Below are positions 1 to 7,125 of a stretch of 64,000 nt of DNA, in pieces. The notes under the pieces were generated by a model. The model was given only the letters and a program-made list of their open reading frames with translations, made no database searches and was not told the DNA's origin. Each line of letters starts with the position of its first letter. Position 1 is the first letter of the stretch. Where the stretch lies: the NCBI RefSeq assembly GCF_000803065.1, contig NZ_JSXI01000018.1:124001-188000 (forward strand), in the 5' to 3' direction. The translations under genes and the position numbers were made by a program. The DNA comes from Sphingomonas sp. ERG5. GTDB lineage: Bacteria; Pseudomonadota; Alphaproteobacteria; Sphingomonadales; Sphingomonadaceae.

Positions 1-2
1 TG

Positions 3-179
3 GCCGAGCCGGCGCAGACTCATGCCGTCCGGCTGTTGGGCAGCGTGTTCCTCGGCTTTGCGACACTGGAGCTTGGAGGGAGCTTCAGCCATAGCGCGCC
101 GGCGCCGCAGGAGTCCTGGTTCCACACGCTCGAAGCGCTCGACGCCCTATTGCGGCATTGGCCGCAGGTGTCGCGATGA
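3..179 (+). CDS. TetR-family regulator, C-terminal fragment (cut by window start)
   Basis: Only the last 58 codons are visible; the gene begins left of the window. The residues (RLLGSVFLGFATLE, then GGSF, then a closing leucine-rich helix) resemble the C-terminal ligand-binding helices of TetR regulators of the WHG/TetR_C_13 type, in which a conserved HGF-x-LE-x-x-GGF segment precedes the last helix. The DNA-binding half is not in view, so this is a family-level guess. The TGA stop overlaps the ATG of the SGNH hydrolase gene in an ATGA junction, so the two are probably co-transcribed and the regulator may control its own operon. Confidence 0.6.
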   Translation, partial: AEPAQTHAVRLLGSVFLGFATLELGGSFSHSAPAPQESWFHTLEALDALLRHWPQVSR

Positions 180-1363
180 CCTGGATCGCCACCCCTATCA
201 CTCGGGACATTGTGCGCGGTGCGCTTGAGCTGGAGACGACCGGCGACGGCGTGCTGCCGCACCGTCTGCCCGCCTGGGCGCGGGCGCAGTGCGCCGATCC
301 GCAACTGGCGATGGTGGAATCCCAGCCTTCGGGGGTTCGCCTCGCCTTTCGCACCGATGCGACGGCAATTGAGCTCGATGCCCTCGCTACCAGGCGCATC
401 TATACGGGCATGCCGCCGCGTCTGGCCGGGGTCTATGACCTGCGCATCGACGGCCGGCTGGCGGCTCAGGCCAGCCTGGGCGGCGGCACCATCCTCCATA
501 TAGACATGGCGACCGGCGCCATCACGACCGAAGCCGGGCCCCCCGGCACATTGCGCTTCGGCGATCTTCCCAAGGGCATGAAGGAGATCGAGATCTGGCT
601 GCCGCACAATGAGGCCGCCAAACTCCTCGCACTGCGCACCGATGCCCTGGTTCAGGTCCCAATTCCGACCGGCGGCGATCACGGCCTGAAGACATGGCTC
701 CATCACGGCAGCTCTATCAGCCATGGCTCCGATGCCGCCAGCCCGACCGGCATCTGGCCCGCCATTGCCGCCACACTGGCCCGCGTCGAGCTGGTCAATC
801 TGGGCTTTGGCGGTGCTGCGTTGCTCGATCCTTTCGTCGCGCGTGTCATGCGCGATACGCCGGCGGATCTGATCAGCGTGAAGATCGGCATCAATCTGGT
901 CAATACCGACCTGATGCGGCTGCGCGCCTTCGGCCCCGCGGTCCACGGCTTCCTGGATACGATCCGCGAAGGGCATCCGGTGGCGCCCTTGCTAGTCGTT
1001 TCCCCGATCCTTTGCCCGATCCATGAAGACACGCCTGGGCCAACCGCGCCCGACTTTGCCGCTGGGCGGCTCCAGTTTCGCGCGGCGGGTGATTCGGCTG
1101 AAGTTGCGCAGGGTAAATTGACCCTTGGCGTCATTCGCGATGCGCTGGCGCACATCGTGAAGCAGCGCGCCACAACCGATCCGAACATCCATTATCTGGA
1201 TGGCCGGGATCTCTATGGTGAAGCCGACCACGCTGAATTGCCCTTGCCGGATCGCCTCCACCCCGATGCCGTCACGCACCGTCTGATCGGCGAACGCTTT
1301 GCGGCGCTGGCATTGGCTCCCGTCGGACCATTGGGGCTGCGGCGGGCGATAGCGGATCGATAA
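176..1363 (+). CDS. SGNH/GDSL-type esterase-like hydrolase
   Basis: A 395-residue protein. The first 170 residues look like a beta-sandwich module (VYDLRIDGRL-type strands). The second half carries SGNH hydrolase blocks: GSSIS with a likely nucleophile Ser near 180, GFGG near 210, KIGIN near 236-240, and a late DRLHPD giving the Asp/His pair. This matches the two-domain SGNH hydrolases with an N-terminal accessory domain that act on esters, often acetyl groups on carbohydrates; the substrate cannot be read from sequence. No signal peptide is obvious, suggesting a cytoplasmic enzyme. The ATG is chosen because it overlaps the upstream regulator stop by 4 bp; a TTG at 158 is a less likely alternative. 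Confidence 0.8.
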   Translation: MTWIATPITRDIVRGALELETTGDGVLPHRLPAWARAQCADPQLAMVESQPSGVRLAFRTDATAIELDALATRRIYTGMPPRLAGVYDLRIDGRLAAQASLGGGTILHIDMATGAITTEAGPPGTLRFGDLPKGMKEIEIWLPHNEAAKLLALRTDALVQVPIPTGGDHGLKTWLHHGSSISHGSDAASPTGIWPAIAATLARVELVNLGFGGAALLDPFVARVMRDTPADLISVKIGINLVNTDLMRLRAFGPAVHGFLDTIREGHPVAPLLVVSPILCPIHEDTPGPTAPDFAAGRLQFRAAGDSAEVAQGKLTLGVIRDALAHIVKQRATTDPNIHYLDGRDLYGEADHAELPLPDRLHPDAVTHRLIGERFAALALAPVGPLGLRRAIADR

Positions 1364-1390
1364 AGTCGCGCCGCGCAACTCCGTGCCGCG

Positions 1391-2803
1391 TCAGTCTGGT
1401 CGTTTCTTGCTGTCCAGAGTGAGGAAGGCGATCGCTCCCGATGCCACCGCGAGCGCCGCGCTGATCAGCGCCGCCGCCTGGAACGCCGACGTTAGTGCAG
1501 CGCCGACTTGCGCGATCACCGCGCCGGTCAGCGCTGTGGCGATCAGCCCCCCGGTGCGGGCGATCGCGCTGTTGAAGCCTGAGGCGGTACCGGTATGGCG
1601 CTCATCGACCGAAGACAGCACTGCGGTGGTCAAGGGCGCGACCGCACCCGCCATGCCAAGTGCGATCACCACCATGCCCGGCAGCACGCTCGTCCAGTAG
1701 CTCGCCTGCGGATCGACCCCGACCATCAGCGCGAAGCCCAGGCCAGTGACGATCGGGCCGATGGTCAGCGGCCAGCGCGGCCCGATCCGCTCGGTGGTTC
1801 GTCCCATCAACCGCGACGCGCCGCCGATCACGATCGAGAAAGGCAGCAAGGCCATGCCGGCTTGAAGCGGGGTATAGCCGCCGCCCATGATCAACAGATA
1901 GGGCAGCAGCATGAGCAGCCCGCCAAGCGCGCCATAAAGCAGGAAAGTGAGTGCAGTCAGGCCGACGAACGCGCGCGACCCGAACAGCGACAGCGGCATC
2001 ATGGCGCGTTCGCCGCGCCTGTGCTCGGTCATGAGGAACAACGCCAGTAAGGCGAGTCCGGCGCCGGTGCCGATCCAGACCATCGCGTTCGCTTCATGAT
2101 GACTCGACCACAAGGTCAATGCCCAGGTCAGCGCGCCGAGCGCCGCGGTGGCGAGCAATGCACCGGGCCAGTCGAGCGGCTGTTGGCCCTCCGCGCTTTC
2201 CGCGACATAGCGCCAGGCGATAAACATCGCGCCCGCCGCGACCGGCAAGTTGAGCAGGAAGATGAAGCGCCAGCCCAGCCCGTCGACCAGCCAGCCGCCA
2301 AGTGGCGGCCCGGCCGCGCTGGCGATCGCACCCGCCGCCGCCCAGGTGCCGATCGCCCGGCCGCGCGCTTCGCCGGCAAAGGCGTTGCCGAGGATCGCAA
2401 GGCTGTTGGGCATCAGCATCGCCGCGCCGATCCCCTGTACCGCTCGTGCGGCGAGCAGCACGACGAGGGACGGGGCCAGCGCACAGGCGATCGATGCGGC
2501 GGCGAACAGGGCAGTGCCGGCGATCAGCATGCGCCGCCGCCCGAAATGATCGCCCGCCGCGCCGCCAAGCAACAGCAGTGCCGACAGCGGCAGCAGATAG
2601 GCGTTGACGGTCCATTGCAGGTCCGCCGCATTGCCGCCGAAGCTGTGCCCGATCGCGGGCAGCGCGACATTGACCACCGATCCGTCGATAAAGGCCAGGC
2701 TTGACGCCAGGATCGTCGCGGCGAGTGTCCAGCTTGGATGTGTAGCCGTGCCGCCTGGACCGGTCAGGGCCTGGTCGCACGGTACGGGCAGCGATGTACT
2801 CAC
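1391..2803 (-). CDS. MFS drug exporter, DHA2 (EmrB/QacA) type
   Basis: A 470-residue, highly hydrophobic protein with about 14 predicted membrane segments. Visible hallmarks are the motif-C-like LAFIDGSVVNVALP in the first helix, QWTVNAYLL in the second, GDHFGRRRML (motif A) in the loop after helix 2, and AVQGIGAAMLMPNSLA in helix 4. These are typical of proton-driven multidrug exporters of the EmrB/QacA group. The substrate is unknown and no membrane fusion partner gene is nearby. The GTG start is chosen because GTGA overlaps the stop of the upstream GNAT gene, implying translational coupling. It converges with the SGNH hydrolase gene, leaving only 27 bases between them. Confidence 0.88.
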   Translation of the reverse strand: MSTSLPVPCDQALTGPGGTATHPSWTLAATILASSLAFIDGSVVNVALPAIGHSFGGNAADLQWTVNAYLLPLSALLLLGGAAGDHFGRRRMLIAGTALFAAASIACALAPSLVVLLAARAVQGIGAAMLMPNSLAILGNAFAGEARGRAIGTWAAAGAIASAAGPPLGGWLVDGLGWRFIFLLNLPVAAGAMFIAWRYVAESAEGQQPLDWPGALLATAALGALTWALTLWSSHHEANAMVWIGTGAGLALLALFLMTEHRRGERAMMPLSLFGSRAFVGLTALTFLLYGALGGLLMLLPYLLIMGGGYTPLQAGMALLPFSIVIGGASRLMGRTTERIGPRWPLTIGPIVTGLGFALMVGVDPQASYWTSVLPGMVVIALGMAGAVAPLTTAVLSSVDERHTGTASGFNSAIARTGGLIATALTGAVIAQVGAALTSAFQAAALISAALAVASGAIAFLTLDSKKRPD

Positions 2804-3084
2804 CTCGCGTCCGGGGCGAGCAGATCCCGCTCTTCGGGATGGCGGTCGAGATAGGCCGCGACGAATTCGCATTGCGGTACGATCGTCAGCCCCTGCGCGC
2901 GGACATCGTCGAGTGCGTGCTTGATCAGCCGGCTGGCGATGCCCTTGCCCTGCAACGCGCCCGGCACCACGGTATGAGTGAAGACGATCATCTTGCCGCG
3001 CCGCTCATAGGCGGCGATCGCAAGCGCACCGTCCTGGTGAAGTTCGTAGCGCTGCTTTGCGCCATTGTTGACGATCTGAGCCAT
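2800..3084 (-). CDS. Small GNAT-like N-acetyltransferase (NATD1/YjdJ type)
   Basis: A 94-residue protein of the compact GNAT family (Acetyltransf_CG). It contains the strand-turn FTHTVVPGALQGKGIASRLI, where Q-G-K-G-I-A is the acetyl-CoA pyrophosphate-binding loop, followed by PQCEFVAAYLDRHPE, the family's usual end. These proteins are about 90 residues long, so it is full length; physiological substrates are generally unknown. The ATG at 3084 is chosen over a longer in-frame opening because it puts the family start (MAQIVNN) at residue 1. The stop overlaps the GTG of the MFS exporter, so the pair forms a two-gene operon. Confidence 0.85.
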   Translation of the reverse strand: MAQIVNNGAKQRYELHQDGALAIAAYERRGKMIVFTHTVVPGALQGKGIASRLIKHALDDVRAQGLTIVPQCEFVAAYLDRHPEERDLLAPDAR

Positions 3085-3149
3085 GCAGGTTTGTCGCCGC
3101 TTTCCGCTGGCGGGGCAATATACCGGGAGCAGCGCCGGATTATCGCCGG

Positions 3150-3566
3150 TCAATCATTCCCGGATCGTTCGATCTCGCCGCCGCAGTCGAACGCGTCGTC
3201 GGCGACGGCATTCAGATCCGCTCCATTGCGAATGACGACGGCGTTGCGGTCGATCGCGGCTGAGATTTCGCCGGTATCGGCCCGGGCCAGATGCACCTGT
3301 TGCTTCAGGACCTCATGCCAGCGCGTCGCGAACTGGGGTTTGACGTCATCGAGTCCGAGCTCAGCCGCTTGTTGCCGCAGCGCGGGCGTCGCCAGGCTGG
3401 AGACGGCCTTGGTGATGGCCAGGCAATGTGCCGCATGGTCGATCCGTTCTGCCCCCAGCCGCTGACGCTGGGCCTCCCGGCCCTTATCTGCGGACTGGGG
3501 CGCTGGCTCGCAGGCGGCCATGAACAGCGGGATCGCGATGGCTGCGAAGGGCAGGAGCTTCGTCAG
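3150..3566 (-). CDS. Hypothetical lipoprotein, probable CTG start
   Basis: From the CTG codon at 3566 the reading frame gives a clean lipoprotein signal peptide: a Lys at position 3, the hydrophobic run LLPFAAIAIPLF and the lipobox MAAC. A GGAG Shine-Dalgarno sequence lies 8 bases upstream, and the CTGA overlap with the pirin stop copies the ATGA overlaps used elsewhere in this operon. Starting at the first in-frame ATG (3521) would delete the signal peptide almost entirely. The mature part is helical and polar, with two further Cys residues that could form a disulfide. I recognise no family. It is the last gene of the kinase-regulator-pirin operon and would be anchored in the envelope. Confidence 0.65.
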   Translation of the reverse strand: MTKLLPFAAIAIPLFMAACEPAPQSADKGREAQRQRLGAERIDHAAHCLAITKAVSSLATPALRQQAAELGLDDVKPQFATRWHEVLKQQVHLARADTGEISAAIDRNAVVIRNGADLNAVADDAFDCGGEIERSGND

Positions 3567-4264
3567 GATATCGTCTCCACCACCAGGATTTCGGCCGCAT
3601 CGAGCGCGCGCAAGACCAGAGTCCGCTCATGCTGCACGGCACAGCCATCGCCGGCCCCGAGCATCAGGTCGCCGATGCGCACCCGGCCGGCGATCACCAT
3701 CACATACGCCATCGATCCAGGATCGAACCTGAACGGAAGCTCCGATCGTCGCCTGATCCGCGCCGCATGGACGCGTGTGGACCCATGCAGTCGAAACGCG
3801 CCACGATCTTCCGGCCAGGGGCTGGCGATGATGACTGCCTCATCAAGCAGCGCACGCGTGGGAAGAATGGTGGTCCGGTGCATCGGGCGATCCGGCATCG
3901 CATCGGCGCGAATGCGCAGCTCGAAATATTCCGCCGGCCGGGCGCCGGGATTGAAATAACCATGTTCCATGCCGCGGCCCGGCGAGACGAGCATGATCTC
4001 GCGCGCGACCGCGCGGCATTTCGGCCCGAAAATGCCGGCATGCGCGATGACCCCGCTGCGGACGATGGCAAGGCTTTCGACACCGTCGATCGGCTGTGCG
4101 CGGACTTCACCGCGGGGCGGAAGCACATTGTGATTGAGCGTTACCAGATCGCCCCAGTCGATCCGATGGAGGTCCTGAAACGCGCTGAAAGCGAGGTGAT
4201 GGACCGCCTCGATCCGCTCGTTCCGAGTGCGGCCATGCGAGGCGAGCGGGCGCAGCTCGATCAT
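3563..4264 (-). CDS. Pirin-like bicupin protein with degenerate metal site
   Basis: About 233 residues with the pirin/YhhW layout: an N-terminal WGDLVTLNHNVLPPRGEV segment, a GVIAHAGIFGP strand, SPGRGMEHGYFNP, and a C-terminal cupin ending in AEILVVE. Pirins bind iron through two His in an H-P-H motif and a later H-x-E. Here the first motif reads R-A-Q-P-I-D, and in the second the His remains (EHGY) but the Glu is replaced, so normal metal binding seems lost. It lies 19 bases behind the response regulator gene and overlaps the downstream lipoprotein start, so it is part of that operon. A longer start at 4297 is possible. The role could be regulatory rather than enzymatic. Confidence 0.75.
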   Translation of the reverse strand: MIELRPLASHGRTRNERIEAVHHLAFSAFQDLHRIDWGDLVTLNHNVLPPRGEVRAQPIDGVESLAIVRSGVIAHAGIFGPKCRAVAREIMLVSPGRGMEHGYFNPGARPAEYFELRIRADAMPDRPMHRTTILPTRALLDEAVIIASPWPEDRGAFRLHGSTRVHAARIRRRSELPFRFDPGSMAYVMVIAGRVRIGDLMLGAGDGCAVQHERTLVLRALDAAEILVVETIS

Positions 4265-4283
4265 GACTGGGCCATCGGTCGCA

Positions 4284-4964
4284 TCACTGGGCGGCAACGA
4301 GCCGGTAGCCGACGCCGGGTTCGGTCAGGATCAGGCGTGGTGCGCCGGGGTCTTCCTCGATCTTCTGGCGCAGCAAGCCGACATAGACGCGCAGATACTG
4401 GCTGTCCGCCATTTCCGATCCCCAGCCGGCGATCAGCAACCGCTTGTGCGTGACGACCTGACCCGCACTGCCGACCAATGTTTCGAGCAGCGCGAATTCC
4501 TTGGGTGACAGCCGCACCGGATCGCCGGCCAAAGCGACATGGCGGGTGGCGAGATCGATGGTGAGCTCGCCATGTTTATAGGTGCCGCGCGCTTCGCCGC
4601 CCGCACCGTTCCGTCGCAGCGCCGCGCGGATTCGGGCCATGAGTTCGCCGATCTCGAATGGCTTGTTCACATAATCGTCGGCACCTTCGTCGAGCGCGGC
4701 GATCTTCTCGCCTTCCTGGTGGCGTGCCGAGATGACGATGATCGGGACGTCGCTGGTGGCGCGCATCCGCGTGATGACGTGCTTGCCGTCCATATCGGGT
4801 AAGCCGAGGTCGAGGATGACGATATCCGGTTGCTGCGCGGTCATCGCCGTGATGCCTGACTGCGCATCCATGGCAATGGTGACGGTGTAACCGGCCGCAC
4901 CCAGCACCGGCTGGAGCACCGCAACGAGCGAGGGCTCATCATCGATCAGCAGGATATGGCTCAT
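4284..4964 (-). CDS. OmpR/KdpE-type response regulator
   Basis: A 226-residue two-component regulator. The receiver domain shows acidic residues DDE near 8-10, the phosphoacceptor Asp52 in VILDLGLPDMDG, the T/S position in IIVISAR and Lys in YVNKPF near 101. The C-terminal half is an OmpR-type winged helix (LSPKEFALLETL, VTHKRLLIAGWG, YLRVYVGLLRQKIE, TEPGVGYRL), closest by eye to KdpE. The ATG overlaps the stop of the sensor kinase gene by ATGA, so the two are surely a pair. It does not adjoin kdpFABC here, so control of potassium uptake is not implied; the next genes (pirin, lipoprotein) are possible operon partners or targets. Confidence 0.92.
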   Translation of the reverse strand: MSHILLIDDEPSLVAVLQPVLGAAGYTVTIAMDAQSGITAMTAQQPDIVILDLGLPDMDGKHVITRMRATSDVPIIVISARHQEGEKIAALDEGADDYVNKPFEIGELMARIRAALRRNGAGGEARGTYKHGELTIDLATRHVALAGDPVRLSPKEFALLETLVGSAGQVVTHKRLLIAGWGSEMADSQYLRVYVGLLRQKIEEDPGAPRLILTEPGVGYRLVAAQ

Positions 4965-6496
4965 GACCGCGTTGCCTCGCACAGCGGCAATTGAATGACG
5001 ATGCAACTGCCCTTGTCGCCGATGCCGGGCTGCCGTGCCTCGATCGTCCCCGCCAGCGCCTCGACGAACCCGCGCGCGATGGCGAGCCCAAGGCCGCTGC
5101 CACGCGGTGACATCTCCGCCCGGGGTACGCGGTAGAAACGCTCGAAGACGCGTTCCAGTTCGGTCGCCGGAATGCCCTCGCCTTCATCGGCGATCTCGAC
5201 GCGGCAATGGTCGCCGACCTTTTCGGTGCGGATCGCGATCCGCCCGTCGGGGGGGCTGTACAATATGGCATTGTCGATGACGTTGATCAGGACAAGTTCG
5301 AACAGCGCGGGATTGGCCGCCACGAGCAGATCCTCGGGGCAATCGGTGCGCTGGATCAGCCGGCCCGGTAGGCGGGCACGGACGCGCTGCAGCGCCGCGC
5401 CGATCATTTCCGCAACGCTGAGGATCTGCAATGTCGCGGCGACGCCACCCGCTTCGAGCCGGCTCATCTCGAGCAGATTCGCGGTGTAGCGGTTGAGCCG
5501 TTCGCAATCCTCGACGATTCCGGCAAGCAGGCGCTGCGACGTCTCGGCATCGAGCTTGTCGCGATAGGCGATCAGGCTCGAGGCAGACGCGCTGATCGCG
5601 GTGAGCGGCGTGCGGAAGTCGTGGCTGACCGACGACAGCAATGCGGACTTCAGTTCTTCGGCGCGCAAGGCCGCATGGCGCTCGGTCATTTGTTCGGACA
5701 GCAGCGCACGTTCGGCGGCAAGCGCGACGATGTTGCCACTGGCGTCGAGCAGTGCATCATCGACCTTGCGTCGCGTCGCCGGTGTCAGTGCGGTCCCTTG
5801 CTCCAGCACGATGGCGCCGAAAACATCATCCCCGCCATGCAACGGATGAATCAGGCCGTTGTTCGTTTCGATCGTAGTGCCGCCGGCTATCGCCGCTTCC
5901 GCCATGACCAGAGTTTCGGGCGTCAGGTCGTCATTGCCGACCGGCATCAGCCGGCCCTGGTCGCGACGCAGTAGGACGGCATTCCCGCCCAGGGTCTTTG
6001 CGGCGAAGCTGGACAGCGTCACAGCGATCTCCTGCTGGCGCAATGCCGATTGAAGGCTGCGGCTGAGGTCGAGCAAATTGCGCAGCCGCTCATTGCTGTC
6101 GCGCGCCGCCTCGGCATGGTCCCGCAGCCGCCCCGCGAGAATGCCGCTGACCACCGCACACAGGTTGAAGATTACCAACGGGGCAACGTCGCGGCCCGTG
6201 GCGAGCCGGAACGTCAATTCGGGCTCGGTCAGATAGAAATTATAGGTCAGGAATGCGACGACGGCAGCAGCCAGCGCGCAGATCAGGCCACCAAAGGCCC
6301 CGGCAATGGTGATGCCGAGCACGAAGATCAAAGCGGCTGCGACCTCACCGTAAAGATGGCCGACCAGCGCCGCGCCAGCCGCCGTGACCGCGATGATCGC
6401 CACGGTCGAGAGAAACTCCCGGCGATCGGGCAGCGCAGAGATGGTACCGATCAGATTGGGATAGGGCGCGCGTCGCGCAGGCATCGCAGTTCTCAT
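4961..6496 (-). CDS. KdpD-like sensor histidine kinase lacking the N-terminal KdpD domain
   Basis: A 511-residue kinase. Residues about 30-125 hold four closely spaced membrane segments of the DUF4118 type that follows the cytosolic domain in KdpD, then a GAF-like region (about 140-260), a HisKA helix with His292 in SSVSHDFRTPL, and an HATPase domain with N box (LINVIDNA), DEGEGIP and GSGLGLAIARG. Compared with full KdpD (about 900 residues) the N-terminal KdpD/universal-stress domains are missing. It is the first gene of a four-gene operon with its regulator. The ATG at 6496 is the first good start; a perfect 9-bp inverted repeat lies just upstream. Confidence 0.9.
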   Translation of the reverse strand: MRTAMPARRAPYPNLIGTISALPDRREFLSTVAIIAVTAAGAALVGHLYGEVAAALIFVLGITIAGAFGGLICALAAAVVAFLTYNFYLTEPELTFRLATGRDVAPLVIFNLCAVVSGILAGRLRDHAEAARDSNERLRNLLDLSRSLQSALRQQEIAVTLSSFAAKTLGGNAVLLRRDQGRLMPVGNDDLTPETLVMAEAAIAGGTTIETNNGLIHPLHGGDDVFGAIVLEQGTALTPATRRKVDDALLDASGNIVALAAERALLSEQMTERHAALRAEELKSALLSSVSHDFRTPLTAISASASSLIAYRDKLDAETSQRLLAGIVEDCERLNRYTANLLEMSRLEAGGVAATLQILSVAEMIGAALQRVRARLPGRLIQRTDCPEDLLVAANPALFELVLINVIDNAILYSPPDGRIAIRTEKVGDHCRVEIADEGEGIPATELERVFERFYRVPRAEMSPRGSGLGLAIARGFVEALAGTIEARQPGIGDKGSCIVIQLPLCEATRS

Positions 6497-6511
6497 GGTT
6501 CAATCTCTGGT

Positions 6512-6564
6512 CCACGGCGGCGGGTCGGTTTTTGGCATACTCTCTTATATATCCACCGCCGTGG
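6512..6564. repeat. Inverted repeat upstream of the sensor kinase
   Basis: CCACGGCGG at 6512-6520 is repeated as its exact reverse complement CCGCCGTGG at 6556-6564, 44 bases centre to centre (about four helical turns). It lies 16 bases upstream of the kinase ATG, in the divergent region shared with the MliC-like gene. It could be a paired operator, for example for the response regulator, or a hairpin in the kinase leader. The AT-rich spacer (TCTCTTATATATCC) could hold a -10 element. Confidence 0.45.
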
Positions 6565-6748
6565 TGAAGTGGCATCGGAACGCGTCCGGGCCTGAGGGGA
6601 CGCCCGGCCGGACCGATGTGCCACGATCATGATTGTCGCTGTGCGGCGGCAAGGTCCATGCATAAAAATATTATAGTAACGCCCCGCCGCTCTTGCGACC
6701 TACGCTATATCCGAACCGGCCGGAAAGGTCGGATGGATCGGCGGCAAA

Positions 6749-7123
6749 TTGCGAAACACGGCAGGAAAACCGGTCGATCATGGCCAGCGGAGCGCCGCAC
6801 TCGCCTGGTTTCTGGGCCTGAGCGCCATGTGCCTTGCATCGGCGGCATGTGCGGCGGTGGGCATGAAGCCAAGGCCGGATCGCGCGATCCGGTTCACCTG
6901 CGCTGATGGCCGCTCCTTTACGGCGGATTTGCGCGCTGGGAGCGCCCGCATCATGGCCGGGAGCACGCGTTACGACTTGCCGAAGGTACGCTCTTCGATC
7001 GGCTTGCGCTTCGTGTCGAAACAGGTCGCGTTCGCTTATGACGATCGCGCGGCGTTCCTGATCGGTGCGGCCGGGGGCCCTTACAGGGATTGCGCGCGCG
7101 GGGCGTCTCCCCGGCGCAACTGA
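6749..7123 (+). CDS. MliC-like putative lysozyme-inhibitor lipoprotein
   Basis: A 124-residue secreted protein. The N-terminus carries a hydrophobic segment ending in LASAAC, a good lipobox. The mature part has the pattern of the MliC/PliC domain: F-x-C-A-D-G near the start, ASTRY-like GSTRYDLP in the middle, a VAFAYDDRAAFLI strand, and a final Cys that would pair with the first. Family members protect periplasmic peptidoglycan from C-type lysozyme. The start appears to be TTG at 6749; no in-frame ATG precedes the signal segment. It is divergent from the kinase operon and converges on the glycosyltransferase gene with two bases between stops. Confidence 0.65.
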   Translation: MRNTAGKPVDHGQRSAALAWFLGLSAMCLASAACAAVGMKPRPDRAIRFTCADGRSFTADLRAGSARIMAGSTRYDLPKVRSSIGLRFVSKQVAFAYDDRAAFLIGAAGGPYRDCARGASPRRN

Positions 7124-7125
7124 CG

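Noticed and set aside
4284..6496. A genuine KdpDE potassium-sensing system
   Set aside because: The kinase lacks the N-terminal KdpD domains and no kdpFABC lies nearby, so only a KdpD-like label is justified.
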